Of a stretch of DNA of 64,000 bases, positions 8,335 through 19,400 are shown in pieces (the stretch's first letter is position 1; every line of letters starts with the position of its first letter). Below the pieces are notes generated by a model that was not told the DNA's origin, ran no database searches, and saw nothing but the letters and a program-made list of their open reading frames with translations. Origin of the DNA: an uncultured Eubacterium sp. (GTDB taxonomy: Bacteria > Bacillota > Clostridia > Lachnospirales > Lachnospiraceae); NCBI RefSeq assembly GCF_937958975.1, contig NZ_CALGRE010000040.1, forward strand, positions 1-64,000, in the 5' to 3' direction. Both the position numbers and the translations under genes were made by a program.

Positions 8335-10542
8335 CTATAAACCGAATACTTTTTCGCACACTCTTTTCGCCGCCTGTCCATCATCTATGCCGCAGAATTT
8401 GTCATAAAACTCATTATATTTATTGCCGTATTCCACTAAAACATCATCTATTTTTCTAATTGCCCTGACCACCTGGTCATTGTTCAGCAATATAGGCCCC
8501 GGCAAGTCCTTCTCTATATCCAGGTAAAACCCTCTTAACACATCTCTATATTTTTCTAGGTCATACATAAAAAATAAAATTGGCCGTTTCAAATTTGCAA
8601 AATCAAAAAAAACAGAGGAATAATCGGTCATACAGATATCCGACACAATATAAATATCTGTAATGTCATTATAATCACTCACATTTACTACGAAATCCTC
8701 CAGCCCACTCAAATCTAACCGGTCTACAACCCAGTAATGCATTCTTAAAAGCACAACGTATTCGTCTCCAAATTCCTGTTTTAGACGTTTTAAATCCAGT
8801 TCCAGCCTGAATCGATACTCTCCCGCAGCATATCTGTCGTCATCACGCCAGGTCGGTGCATAAAGCAATACTTTCTTATCTAATGGAATCCCCATTTTTT
8901 TCTTTAGTTCTACCGCTCTCTTTTTTAGATGGACATCATACAATGGGTCATTGGCGGGATACCCCACTTCCAATATTTTTTCTCTTTCATATAAAAAACA
9001 ACTCTGGAATTTTTCTGTAGAAAAAGGATTGTCTGAAATCAAATAATCCCATTCTCTGGATTGCTTATATACCCTTTGTTTGTAATCCGGGTCTGCCGAA
9101 TGCACCTCATCCATATCAAAAAACAATTTTTTCAGAGGTGTTCCATGCCAAGTTTCAAGCATTACCTGACCTTTTCTTTTTCTGAGTATCTGAGGCTGTC
9201 TTGTATTTAAAACCCAATACTTCGACCGGGTCATATAATAGTAATACATAAGACCATATCTCTTTACCTTTTTACATTTTCCATCTATTTTTATTTTTTT
9301 GTCATTGACCGACCATATATACTTGTATTTCTTGCCATAGTTTTTTTGTAAATACTGATAAATATACTTAGGCTGCCCTGAATAATTTCTCCCAACAAAG
9401 CTTTCAAACACAATATAATTATTTTTTATTTTCATTTTGTGAAATACATATAAGTTTATGGTTCTGATAATATGCACTTTATCTGTAAACATTAACAAAA
9501 GCTTATTTTTTGCAAGCCTGATATTTGCACGTTTTTTTACCCCTTGAATATCGCCTGCGATACCTGCTTTTATAATTCTTTTCTCTAAAATCCCCAGTCC
9601 CTTCGTATTCTCCGCTTTTAAATATTTTAGAGCCTTTTTATACCGGTCAATCTCTTTTTGACTTGGCTGGCTCTGTGGATTATCATGAAATCTTCGGCTG
9701 AAAACATCTATATAATATCTGCAAAACATTTTTCTAAAATGCTCAGTCAATAAATTCTCACTCCCAAGTACACCCACTGAATCCTCATACGCACATATTA
9801 TCGATTCTTCTTTCCCGTCACTTTCTATCTGTGACAATGATGGGAGATTAATTTTATCATTGTGATATCTCTTAACATAGAAACATTCAAATTCAAATCC
9901 ATAACTCGGTTTCTCTTTTAGCACTCTCACCATAAATTCGCAGTCTGCATAATACTTTTGCTCTGCCCTAAACCTTATATGATTTTTATCCAAAAACTCT
10001 TTTCTGAATACAATTCCAAGACATGTAATTCCCTCAATTTTTTCATGACGGAATATCATATTTTTTTCAATATTTTTAAACTCCTGCTGTCTTTCCTCTA
10101 TAGATTTTATTTCCTCATTTTTTTCCGGAACATCCCCCTGCTCCACATGGAAAGCCGCCCTCTTAAACCATGTCCTGATAACATTGCCATAAACCACATC
10201 TTTTTGAGAATCCGTCTGACACATTATTTTTGGCAAAAATCCCTGAGCTAAATAATCGTCGCTATCTAAAAATAAAACAAATTCACCACTTGCTTCTGAT
10301 AGCCCTTTATTCCTGGCTTTCGCTACCCCCTGATTTTGTTCTAACCGATAAGTTTTTAAATTTATTTTCTCTTTATATCTCAGTATAATATCATCTACAT
10401 TTTCATACTGTTTCCCATTCATGTCGATAACATCCTGAACCAAAACGGTCTCTATCTCACCATATTCCTGTTCAACAATACTCTCTAAACAATCTTCTAA
10501 ATAATTCCTGCCTTTATGAAAAGGAATGATAATACTTAACAT
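8335..10542 (-). CDS. GT2 glycosyltransferase fused to CDP-glycerol glycerophosphotransferase
   Basis: A 735-residue bifunctional enzyme. Residues about 1-230 form a GT2 domain with the metal-binding DSDD at 93-96. Residues about 385-735 form a TagF-like domain, which transfers glycerol phosphate from CDP-glycerol. TagF marks are WHGTPLKK (about 463), LYAPTWRDD, the RMHYWV histidine, TDYSSVFFDFANL (about 637) and a PGP loop. The frame is open upstream to 10584, but the ATG at 10542 with AGGAGA 7 bases before it is the likely start. It is a close relative of its neighbour at 10648. Probable role: adding a sugar and then glycerol phosphate to a wall polymer. Confidence 0.9.
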   Translation of the reverse strand: MLSIIIPFHKGRNYLEDCLESIVEQEYGEIETVLVQDVIDMNGKQYENVDDIILRYKEKINLKTYRLEQNQGVAKARNKGLSEASGEFVLFLDSDDYLAQGFLPKIMCQTDSQKDVVYGNVIRTWFKRAAFHVEQGDVPEKNEEIKSIEERQQEFKNIEKNMIFRHEKIEGITCLGIVFRKEFLDKNHIRFRAEQKYYADCEFMVRVLKEKPSYGFEFECFYVKRYHNDKINLPSLSQIESDGKEESIICAYEDSVGVLGSENLLTEHFRKMFCRYYIDVFSRRFHDNPQSQPSQKEIDRYKKALKYLKAENTKGLGILEKRIIKAGIAGDIQGVKKRANIRLAKNKLLLMFTDKVHIIRTINLYVFHKMKIKNNYIVFESFVGRNYSGQPKYIYQYLQKNYGKKYKYIWSVNDKKIKIDGKCKKVKRYGLMYYYYMTRSKYWVLNTRQPQILRKRKGQVMLETWHGTPLKKLFFDMDEVHSADPDYKQRVYKQSREWDYLISDNPFSTEKFQSCFLYEREKILEVGYPANDPLYDVHLKKRAVELKKKMGIPLDKKVLLYAPTWRDDDRYAAGEYRFRLELDLKRLKQEFGDEYVVLLRMHYWVVDRLDLSGLEDFVVNVSDYNDITDIYIVSDICMTDYSSVFFDFANLKRPILFFMYDLEKYRDVLRGFYLDIEKDLPGPILLNNDQVVRAIRKIDDVLVEYGNKYNEFYDKFCGIDDGQAAKRVCEKVFGL

Positions 10543-10590
10543 AATTTGTCTCCTAATGTTTTGATAACCACAGGGTGCATACAATCACAA

Positions 10591-10613
10591 CGAGCGCAAG
10601 TCGAACCTGCGCT
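10591..10613. other. Intergenic hairpin between the two GT2-TagF genes
   Basis: A perfect 7-bp stem (GAGCGCA/TGCGCTC) with a 9-base loop in the 105-base gap. There is no T-run, so it is more likely an mRNA processing or stability element than a terminator. Confidence 0.35.
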
Positions 10614-10647
10614 CATTACTGTTTCAATTAACCATTTATATTTACTC

Positions 10648-12831
10648 TTATTGAAAAACTTTCTCGCATACTCTCTTTGCTGCATTTCCATCATCTACAC
10701 AGCAGAATCTATCGTAAAATTCTTCGTATTTATCCTTATATTTTTCAGTAATCTCATCTATATTTTTAATCGCATCAATTACTTCATCATTTGTCAAAAG
10801 CAATGGTCCCGGCAAATCTTTTTCCATATCTAAATAAAAACCGCGAAGCACATCTCTATACTTTTCTAAATCATATGTGTAATACAAAATTGGTCTCTTT
10901 AAGTTTGCAAAATCAAAGAACACCGATGAGTAATCTGTAATAAGAATATCCGAAATGAGATATAAATCTGTAATATCATCATAGCTGCTTCCATCAACCG
11001 TAAAATCTCCATATTGGGATAAATCCAACTGGTCAACTACAAAATAATGAAGTCTGAGCAATAATACATATTCATCACCAAACTCTTCCTTTAATCTGTT
11101 TACATCCAAATCTAAATCAAAACCATACTGCCCGGCCTCGTAAAAATTATCATCTCTCCAGGTCGGTGCATATAAAATAACTTTTTTGTTTTCCGGAATC
11201 CCCATCTTTTTCTTAATCTTCTGAGCCTGCTCTTCTCTATCCGATGCATACATCGGATCGTTTGCAGGATAGCCATACTCCAAAATTTTTTCTTTTTCAA
11301 AAAGAAAACAACTTTGAAATTTTTCTGTAGAAAACGGGTTATCCGACAGCAGATAGTCCCACGCTCTGGTCTGTCTAAATACAATATCCTTATATTGTGG
11401 TGTTGCTGAATGTACATCATCCATATCAAACACCAACCTTTTTAATGGTGTCCCATGCCATGTGGCAAGCATAACTGTCTCTTCTCTTCTGGGAACACTC
11501 AGTGGCTGTCTCATATTATTTACCCAATATTTACTACGATTCATATAATAATAATACTTTAGGCTAAAGCGTTTACAGGTCCTATGTTTTCCCTGAATTT
11601 CTACACCTTTTCTGTCAACTACCCATATGCATTTATATTTATCACCGTAATTTTCTAAAATATATTTATAGATGTATTTCGGCTGCCCTGAGCAATTTCT
11701 TCCCATAAAACTCTCAAATACAATCCAGTTTTCTTTTAGTTTCAGCTTGCTAAAAATATAAATGGTGACAGTCTTATTAAAGACTCTCTTGTTGCTCAAC
11801 ATTTTCTTTAACTTTCTTCTCGCTAAAACATTTAACGACCTTTTCTGCATTTTCTCGAAATCATTTTCCATAAATGCATATATCATTCTCTTCTCTGCAC
11901 GGGTAAAGTCTTCACTGCGCAATGCTTTTTTATCTATATCCTTAACCAGTTCATAGATACCTTTGTAATATTCACTTTTCCATCTCTCATCCTCAGACCA
12001 TCTGATTTTTTTTATATATTCTTTTACTATAAACTTTCCAAGAATCACATAGAGATGGTTTCTCAATTTTTTATTATCCCCGGCTGCTTTCAGGGCGTTT
12101 TTATAAGCCACAAAATAATCCGGCATAGTCTCATCCTTTGGGTACTGGCATATTGCCGGATTGTTCTGTTTATCATTATGATGCCGCTTTACATACAGCG
12201 CTTTTTCATTACATTTTATATTCTTTGCATTCTTTAACAAAGAGGTGATGACAAATGCATCTGAATAAAAATGCTGCTCCTCATTAAATCGAATCCCATT
12301 ATCTGTAAACAATGATTTTTTATAAAGTGCGCCAAGCACTGTCAGTTTATCCAGCTTTCTATAACGCTCAAATCTGTACTGTATCGGGTCATTAAAATCA
12401 AATTGAAGAAGGAACTCATTTTCTTCCTCTTCTTTTTCTTCTCCCTGGCTTTCATGAAATGCCAGTCTCTGAAACCATGTATGTTTTACAACCCCATATG
12501 CCATATCGGAATCTTTATCCATTACATCCAGAAGCTGCTTTATAGACTCTCCATAAAGATAATCGTCATTATCCAAAAAGTAAATATATTCTCCCTGCGC
12601 CTTTTCAAGCCCGAGATTTCTTGCTGCTGATACACCGGTCTTTTCCTCTAAGTAAAACACGCTGAGATGAATCCTATCTTTGTAGGAATCAATCAAATCG
12701 TCAAGCTTGTCCTCTGAATGGTCTATAACAAGTATTGTTTCATATTCCTTAAACTGCTGCAATGCAATACTTTCAAGACAATCTTTTAAATATAAAACAT
12801 CTTTTTTATGCGTTACTATAATGCTTACCAT
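10648..12831 (-). CDS. GT2 glycosyltransferase fused to CDP-glycerol glycerophosphotransferase
   Basis: A 727-residue paralogue of the protein at 8335. The GT2 domain (about 1-240) has DNDD at 87-90. The TagF-like domain (about 375-727) has ATWHGTPLKR (about 458), APTWRDD, LRLHYFV, TDYSSVFFDFANLKRP (about 637) and the RGFYLDMEKDLPGP segment. The last 350 residues match the neighbour almost motif for motif, while the GT2 halves differ more, suggesting duplication followed by a change of sugar specificity. It lies 25 bp after tagD, which supplies CDP-glycerol. Confidence 0.9.
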   Translation of the reverse strand: MVSIIVTHKKDVLYLKDCLESIALQQFKEYETILVIDHSEDKLDDLIDSYKDRIHLSVFYLEEKTGVSAARNLGLEKAQGEYIYFLDNDDYLYGESIKQLLDVMDKDSDMAYGVVKHTWFQRLAFHESQGEEKEEEENEFLLQFDFNDPIQYRFERYRKLDKLTVLGALYKKSLFTDNGIRFNEEQHFYSDAFVITSLLKNAKNIKCNEKALYVKRHHNDKQNNPAICQYPKDETMPDYFVAYKNALKAAGDNKKLRNHLYVILGKFIVKEYIKKIRWSEDERWKSEYYKGIYELVKDIDKKALRSEDFTRAEKRMIYAFMENDFEKMQKRSLNVLARRKLKKMLSNKRVFNKTVTIYIFSKLKLKENWIVFESFMGRNCSGQPKYIYKYILENYGDKYKCIWVVDRKGVEIQGKHRTCKRFSLKYYYYMNRSKYWVNNMRQPLSVPRREETVMLATWHGTPLKRLVFDMDDVHSATPQYKDIVFRQTRAWDYLLSDNPFSTEKFQSCFLFEKEKILEYGYPANDPMYASDREEQAQKIKKKMGIPENKKVILYAPTWRDDNFYEAGQYGFDLDLDVNRLKEEFGDEYVLLLRLHYFVVDQLDLSQYGDFTVDGSSYDDITDLYLISDILITDYSSVFFDFANLKRPILYYTYDLEKYRDVLRGFYLDMEKDLPGPLLLTNDEVIDAIKNIDEITEKYKDKYEEFYDRFCCVDDGNAAKRVCEKVFQ

Positions 12832-12856
12832 GAGTTTCTTTCTCCTGATTTTAATC

Positions 12857-13264
12857 TTATTTAGAATTCATATCTTTGTTATTTAAATCCGTCTTAATCT
12901 GTGTTGTAGAAATTCCTTCTGTTCTTGGAAGGTAAACAACTTCACAATAATCTTTTAAGAAATCGAACTTTCCTTCCCAGTCATTTCCCATTACAAACGT
13001 ATCAATTTTATAATCCTGAACATCTGTAACTTTCTGGTCCCAATTTTCTTCCGGCACGACCAAGTCCACATATCTGATAGCTTCTAATACTTTTTTTCTT
13101 TCCTCATAAGTAAAATAACATTTTTTCTGTTTAGAATTCCAATTAAACTCATCTGTAGATAAAACGACTACAAGATAATCACCTAATTCTTTTGCTCTTC
13201 TTAATAAATTAATATGCCCATAATGAAGCATATCAAACGTTCCATACGTTATAACTCTCTTCAC
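12857..13264 (-). CDS. tagD: Glycerol-3-phosphate cytidylyltransferase
   Basis: Makes CDP-glycerol from glycerol-3-phosphate and CTP, the donor used by all TagF-like enzymes in this region. At 135 residues it has the standard length. Nucleotidyl-transfer motifs are TYGTFDMLHYGH (HxGH at residues 14-17) and the C-terminal EGISTTQIK. The start codon is GTG, preceded by GGAG. It is first in the operon and has a strong promoter. Confidence 0.96.
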   Translation of the reverse strand: MKRVITYGTFDMLHYGHINLLRRAKELGDYLVVVLSTDEFNWNSKQKKCYFTYEERKKVLEAIRYVDLVVPEENWDQKVTDVQDYKIDTFVMGNDWEGKFDFLKDYCEVVYLPRTEGISTTQIKTDLNNKDMNSK

Positions 13265-13323
13265 TTTAATCTCCTTTTTCGTCTATGGAAGTTTTTCCCA
13301 TGACTATTTTTTCATTAACTTTC

Positions 13324-13352
13324 ATTATAATGTAAATTGTCATAATGGTCAA
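13324..13352 (-). promoter_or_regulatory. Sigma-A promoter of tagD
   Basis: On the minus strand TTGACC (13352-13347) and TATAAT (13329-13324) are separated by 17 bases, about 60 bases before the tagD GTG. Confidence 0.8.
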
Positions 13353-13386
13353 ACCATGAAAAATTTAATAACAAATATTTTCAAAT

Positions 13387-13435
13387 AGAAATCCCTTTGA
13401 TAACAATGTCATTAATTGCTATCAAAGGGATTTCT
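13387..13435 (-). terminator. Terminator of the GH81 glucanase gene
   Basis: A perfect 16-bp inverted repeat (AGAAATCCCTTTGATA and complement) with a 17-base loop starts 18 bases after the stop. Only a short, broken T-run follows (ATTTCTATTTG). Confidence 0.65.
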
Positions 13436-13452
13436 TCTCTGACAGAATATTA

Positions 13453-16400
13453 TTATTTTACTAATACATGATTATTCTTGTCAAATTCTAACTTTTTATA
13501 ATCTTTATTTACTACTGTGAGAATTTTATCATATAAGAAATCATATGCTTCCGTCAAATTAACAAGTTTATTTTGATAAATATAATCTGCCACTTCATAG
13601 ACTGAGTATTCATCAATTGTACTATACACATAACTTCCATCTTCCAATACGGCATAAGCTCTTACTTTATATTCTGCACTCATTGCCAAACTGTTTGTGT
13701 TGCCAAATGACATTGTGCGCACATAGTTTTTGCAGGTCTCTGAGCCACCCAGATTAGAAGATAAAGTTCCCAATTCAGTGGATTTGTATGTTGCAATATA
13801 TTTGTTATTTACGCCTACAAGCATATCGCTGTCTTTAATGCCCATATCCTTGTTACCGACACTGGAAACACCATACACAAATCCCCATTCAGTAACCTTC
13901 TTGTCATTAATTGTCGGCTCAACAGCTGCCAACACTCTAATTCCGCCTTCTCCATCAAATGCTCTATGGCTTATCTGATAGCCAAGAATTTCAAGGGAAT
14001 CACTGACAACAATATTTTCTTCATACAACTTAGCATTCTGCTCTGTACTGAGTACCGCAATTTCACATATCTGTATTCCATATGTAGGAGTTGTAGGATA
14101 ATATACTTTGACATATCTCACCGCACCTGTATTTCCGGAAACGTCTGTTGCGATACAATTATCCTTATCCATATCATTTTCTGATACTGTTCCCGACTCA
14201 TATACAGTATTAAAGTTTTCTCCGTCTGCGGAATAAGCAATGCTATAATTCTTTCCAACAACCGTATCGTTATCATTTTTATCTTTATACTGTACCAAAA
14301 TCTCATCAATTGTAGACGCATCATATTTATCGCCTAAATCAATTACTACATAACTTTCTCCTGTATATCCCCATCCGGTAGATAAAGCACAGTGTGTTCC
14401 GCCTGCTGTGAGTTTACCATCTGTAATACATTTTTCCTCACCTTCAGCAACACCCGGACTTACTACAAAACTCTTATTTAATGCCAAATTATATTTTATA
14501 TTGGAAACCATCTCTTCATTTGTAGCCGCCGGTCCTACAATAACATGGCATGTTGCTATATGCTTTCCTACCTTTACGGTAATATCCACTTCACCTTCGC
14601 CTTTTGCCGAAACGGTTCCTGCCTCATTTACAATGGCAACATGTTCATCACTTGTACTCCATACAGCAGTTGTATCATCTGTTGTATCTTTCGGATTAAT
14701 TTCAAGTTTTAACGTCTCTGACGTTTTATTTCTCATCGTAAGCGTCTCTGGAATACTAATCGAAGAAATATGTACCGGTTCTGTAACCGTAATGCTGCAC
14801 GCAGCCGTCTTTCCTTCTGCTGTTTTTGCAGTTATCGTAGCATTTCCCGGTTTCTTTCCTGTTACCAGTCCGTTTTCGTCTACAATTGCAACATCATTAT
14901 CACTGCTCTCCCATGTTACTGTACTGTCAGTCAACGCTGCCAACTGAACTGTTCTGTCTATGGCAAGTTTTGCGGATGTTACATTTAATGCAATCGTTCC
15001 TGAAATTATTATCTCAGACTCTGTTACATCTGATAAAATCATTCCTTTTCTATAAGTTGCAGCTCTAACAATTGTAGATTTATCTAATTTAATCGGTTCA
15101 ATAAACGTAGCTGAATTTTCTGTCGGTACGGAACCATCTAATGTATATTTTACTTCAGCTCCCTTTACCGTTGTAGACATTGTAACCGTCTGCGATTCCG
15201 TATAGATTCCACTCATCGGTGAGACAACCGGAGCCTCTGCTTTTAGTGCACCATAGACTTCCATCTCGTAAATCGAATATCCATACTGTGTACCTCTCTT
15301 AACGCCCTGCATTCTCACATATTGAGCCTGTACTGCTGCAAAACTTGATGTAATCTCACCTACTCTGCCGTTCTCAACCGCAACTGTAGTCCAGTTTTCT
15401 CCATCTACAGATACCTGTATCTCATATTTTTCTGCATAAGCGGCTTCCCAGATAAGTTTTACTGTGTTTACATTTCTAACACTTCCTAAATCAACCTGAA
15501 GATACTCATCATCTGCTGATTTTGCCTGCCATCTGCTGGAGCTGCTTCCATCTACGGCATTTTCTGCCTTCTGGTCTCCCTCCACAGAAGAGGCTGTCGC
15601 ATCTTTACCTAATGCCAGGTTTTCGCTGCTCTGTACTATATCTCCATCGATTTTCATTGCTGCGGATGCATAGGCAGAATTAATGGCTTCATCCTTAACA
15701 GCAATAGCCTTGATTACTGTATCACTGGATACTAAAATTTTGCCTTCATATTTATTAGAATCTGTAGTCGGAACCGTGCCATCTGTTGTATAGTAGATAG
15801 TCGCCCCTTCTTCTGATAAAAGTTCCACAAACTGTGTATCATCAAAACTCTTTGTCCCTGTTACATTTTCTGTAATTACACCATCCTTTAATGAAGTTGC
15901 CTTAATTTGTGGTGTTTCTACCTGTGCAATCTTAAATGTATTTTCAGTATCAATCTTAAATGAAACTGTTGCCTTAGAACCGATGCTTGCAGTTCCAACT
16001 GTCGTTCCATCTGCTTTTTTAATTGTGACTGTCTGTGCCTTGCTCGTAGGATTCCATACCTCTGCCGTATACACTCCATCTTTTTCATAGACAGAACCCT
16101 GAATATTTCCAACAATCATATAATCATTTGACCTATGACCAATCTCATCCATTGCCGCAATAAACCACAATGTATTTGCTCTATCCTCCACCTGAACCTT
16201 GGATACATTTTCCTTAAACTTGTCGTATGCACGTTTGGAATCCGTCTGTGAAAGGAATGGCCATGTGATATGCTGCCATCCATTGTCCGGTGTCACATAT
16301 TTTTCCGGATTATGCCATGATTCTTCTGGGTCAACCCCATTTTCTAAGTCAATCTGGAAAAGTCTTGTCTCTATATTAATGGCATATTGTGTATCATCTT

Positions 16401-19400
16401 CTAATCCCTGATATATCTTTGCGCATTTCTCCTGGTTCATACCGTAATTTGTCAAATATTCTGAGATTGGGAGCCACTGTATTCCATATACATATACCGG
16501 CTGTCCTCCAAAATATGTTCCATATCCCATGGAAGCGCCATAAATCTGTCCTGCTGCCTGGAACGGATATGCATCCAGCCAGTTGTCTTCATCATAATCA
16601 AACCAATACTGCTCTATTGCATCCATCTCGGTCGTAAAACCGTATGCTCCTGCATCAATATATGTATCATTCTCTGTAGCTTCTCCCCAGAGATACATTC
16701 CTACCCAGCTGAATAACGCTTCGGATGCAGATTCCTGATTATTACCGGAATCGCTGTCTGCATATCCTCCTGCCCAAGAATGTCCTGAATATTGGTCAAA
16801 AGCTCTGAATTTACAGAACATATTTCCATCATCTTCCGGTTCCATCGGATTTGCGTAATCCCGAACCAAAAGCTCAATCATATCTTTGTAATCATTGTAA
16901 AATTCTTTATCGTATGTTGCCAACACTGCTGCACCAAACATAAAATAACCATAAGTAAAATGGTGGTCACAGATTGCGGCATTTGCACCATAGGCGCTGT
17001 CCGGATAATAAATTGTTCCCCAGTCCTTATTATAGATAAGATAACATCTGTCATCTCCTCCATCATAATTGAACCAGTCTACCATAATGCTCTTTAATTT
17101 CTTTAATAACTTATCCTTAATTTCTGTTTCACCTAATTGGTCAGCCATCAATGCACTGATAGCAATTGGATGAACATTTTTTCCTTCCCAATATGCGTCG
17201 GATACCGGATTTGTATTTTCTTTTGATGCGACAACCTGATTTAGGTAATCAATCATCTCGTCTGTATTCATCATGCTGCTTTCCGGCTTTGCAAAAGTAG
17301 GAAGTAATCCGGAAAACTGTTGTATTGTCTCATAAGAATTTGCCCAGATAGACTTCATATTTCCCCGGATAGATGTATAAGTAACTGCCGGCGTATCTGC
17401 TGCTGCACTATGCTTCCACTGATGCGGGAACAAACAATGCATAGTAATATCAGAAAATCCTTCTCTCTTTACTTCTGTCGTCGCCACATATTTTGTAATA
17501 ATCTTTGAATTATCATGATTATACGAATAATCAACATGTGTATCTGTAACAAAAGCATATCCATGTTTATAGTAATTATCGATATCTTTTAAATCTCTCA
17601 TTGCTGCCACAGACATATAATTTTCTTTTGCTGATGGGAAAGAAACCTTAATTTTATAATTGGACTTTCCAATCATAACTTTAAATGTAGTTCCCTGAGG
17701 GACATTCACTTCAAAGTAAGAGCCATCATTTCCTGCCTTTGTATTTTCTTCATCAACTGACTTAAAGGCAATATGGTCTGTAGTAATTGTATCCCCCTTA
17801 CTCTCTAAAATCTTATTTCCGTTTCCATCGTAAATATCTGTAATACTCTGACCGCTTATAAAAGCAACTGTATTGTCACAAAACTCATTAAATATGTATG
17901 GAGAACCTTTTACGATTGTGGATTTCATCTGAAGCGCATCCTCGTCCATAAGACCAATCTGAACAGAATAATCCCCATGTTTCTCCGCCCTGTCATATCC
18001 CGAATCCGCATCGAATTTTTCAGGTGCAATATAAAAATCTCTTCCGGTTTCTGAGCTCTGGTCTGTTCCAAGGTCATTTTCCGTTCTTGTTCCTACCCAG
18101 CCTGATGTGGCAAGAAGTACACCCAGACCCTTTGTGGAAAATCCAGCTTTCAATGGTGTCGCGCATAAAAGATTACTATACTTCTGAACCATTACAGATG
18201 ACCACCAACTGTTAGAATCCACCGGTGCTTTTATGTTTTCCTCATTCACAAATGTTGGAAGTTTATTTTTTTCGTTATAAATTTCTCCACTGACATACGA
18301 ACCTTTTCCGTTTGCACTCTTTATAATTTCCTGTTGTGGAAGGTCAGAAATTGTCTCATTTTCTTTGCTGTCTCCCTCCTTATATTCATAAACAGAAAGT
18401 TCATATATTCCGATACCGCTTCCACTCTCTACTTTCGTATATCCAAGCACTTTTACATATCTTACATTCTGTTGATATAATGTAAAATTATCCTGCTTAT
18501 AAGCATAACCTTTTTGAACACGGTGAACTGTTGTCCAATTTTTTGCATCGCTGGAAACTAAAACATCATATATCTTTCCTGCATCTGCATTCCAATTTAT
18601 AATAACACGTCCAATTGTATATTCCTGACCTAAATCTACATAAATCCACTGGTCATCTCCCTGATAAGAAGTAAATGAAGTGCTGGCATTACCGTCTACT
18701 GCGTTTTCTGCCTTTACATTATTATACGCACTTTCCATGATATTTCCATTTTCATCCTTCATCCACCATTCATCTCTTATGCCTGAACAGGTAACCTCTT
18801 TATTTAATGCAAGATTTGTTCCATAATTTGCCGGACGCTTTCTCACACCATTATCTCCATATACCTGAAATTCATACATAGAGCATCCATATGCACTCAT
18901 TGCTCTTTCAGTTACAACAATTCTCACATATCTAGCCTTTTTCTGTGCCTCTGAAAGATTGTCAAAAGTAATATTGTCTTCGCGCTGCTTTGTAGTCACT
19001 TCCTCTGTTGTCTCCGGTTTTTCTGTGGCATCCTCAGTAAATTCACCTTCCAATGTTCCCTGTCCGACAACTTCCTTTGTAGTCTTATCCAATGCATAGA
19101 CAATTAATTTATGTTTGCCTACAGGAAGTTTTATCTGCCCCTGACTTGGACCATGACCTGAAAATTTATATCCGTCCGGCGCCTGAGCAATATTATTTTC
19201 ACTATCCACACACACTTTATATACTGCATCATCTACAGAATCCCAATTTGCCTGTATTGTTGCATATCCATCTTCCACTTTCTGGATTGTGTATGATATC
19301 TTAAGCCCTGTTGCCTCTCCCGGCTTTGTTGCCTTTCCTTTTGTATAAACGGTCTTCCAGTTTTCTTCATCATTAGAAAACTGAATCTCATAAGCTTTTG

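Noticed and set aside
10591..10613. Terminator between the two GT2-TagF genes
   Set aside because: The stem is good but there is no T-run on either strand, so it is listed only as a hairpin.
14408..14947. 179-codon plus-strand open frame inside the glucanase gene
   Set aside because: It is antisense to clear Big_2 and discoidin domains, with no promoter or ribosome binding site. It is a shadow of codon usage.
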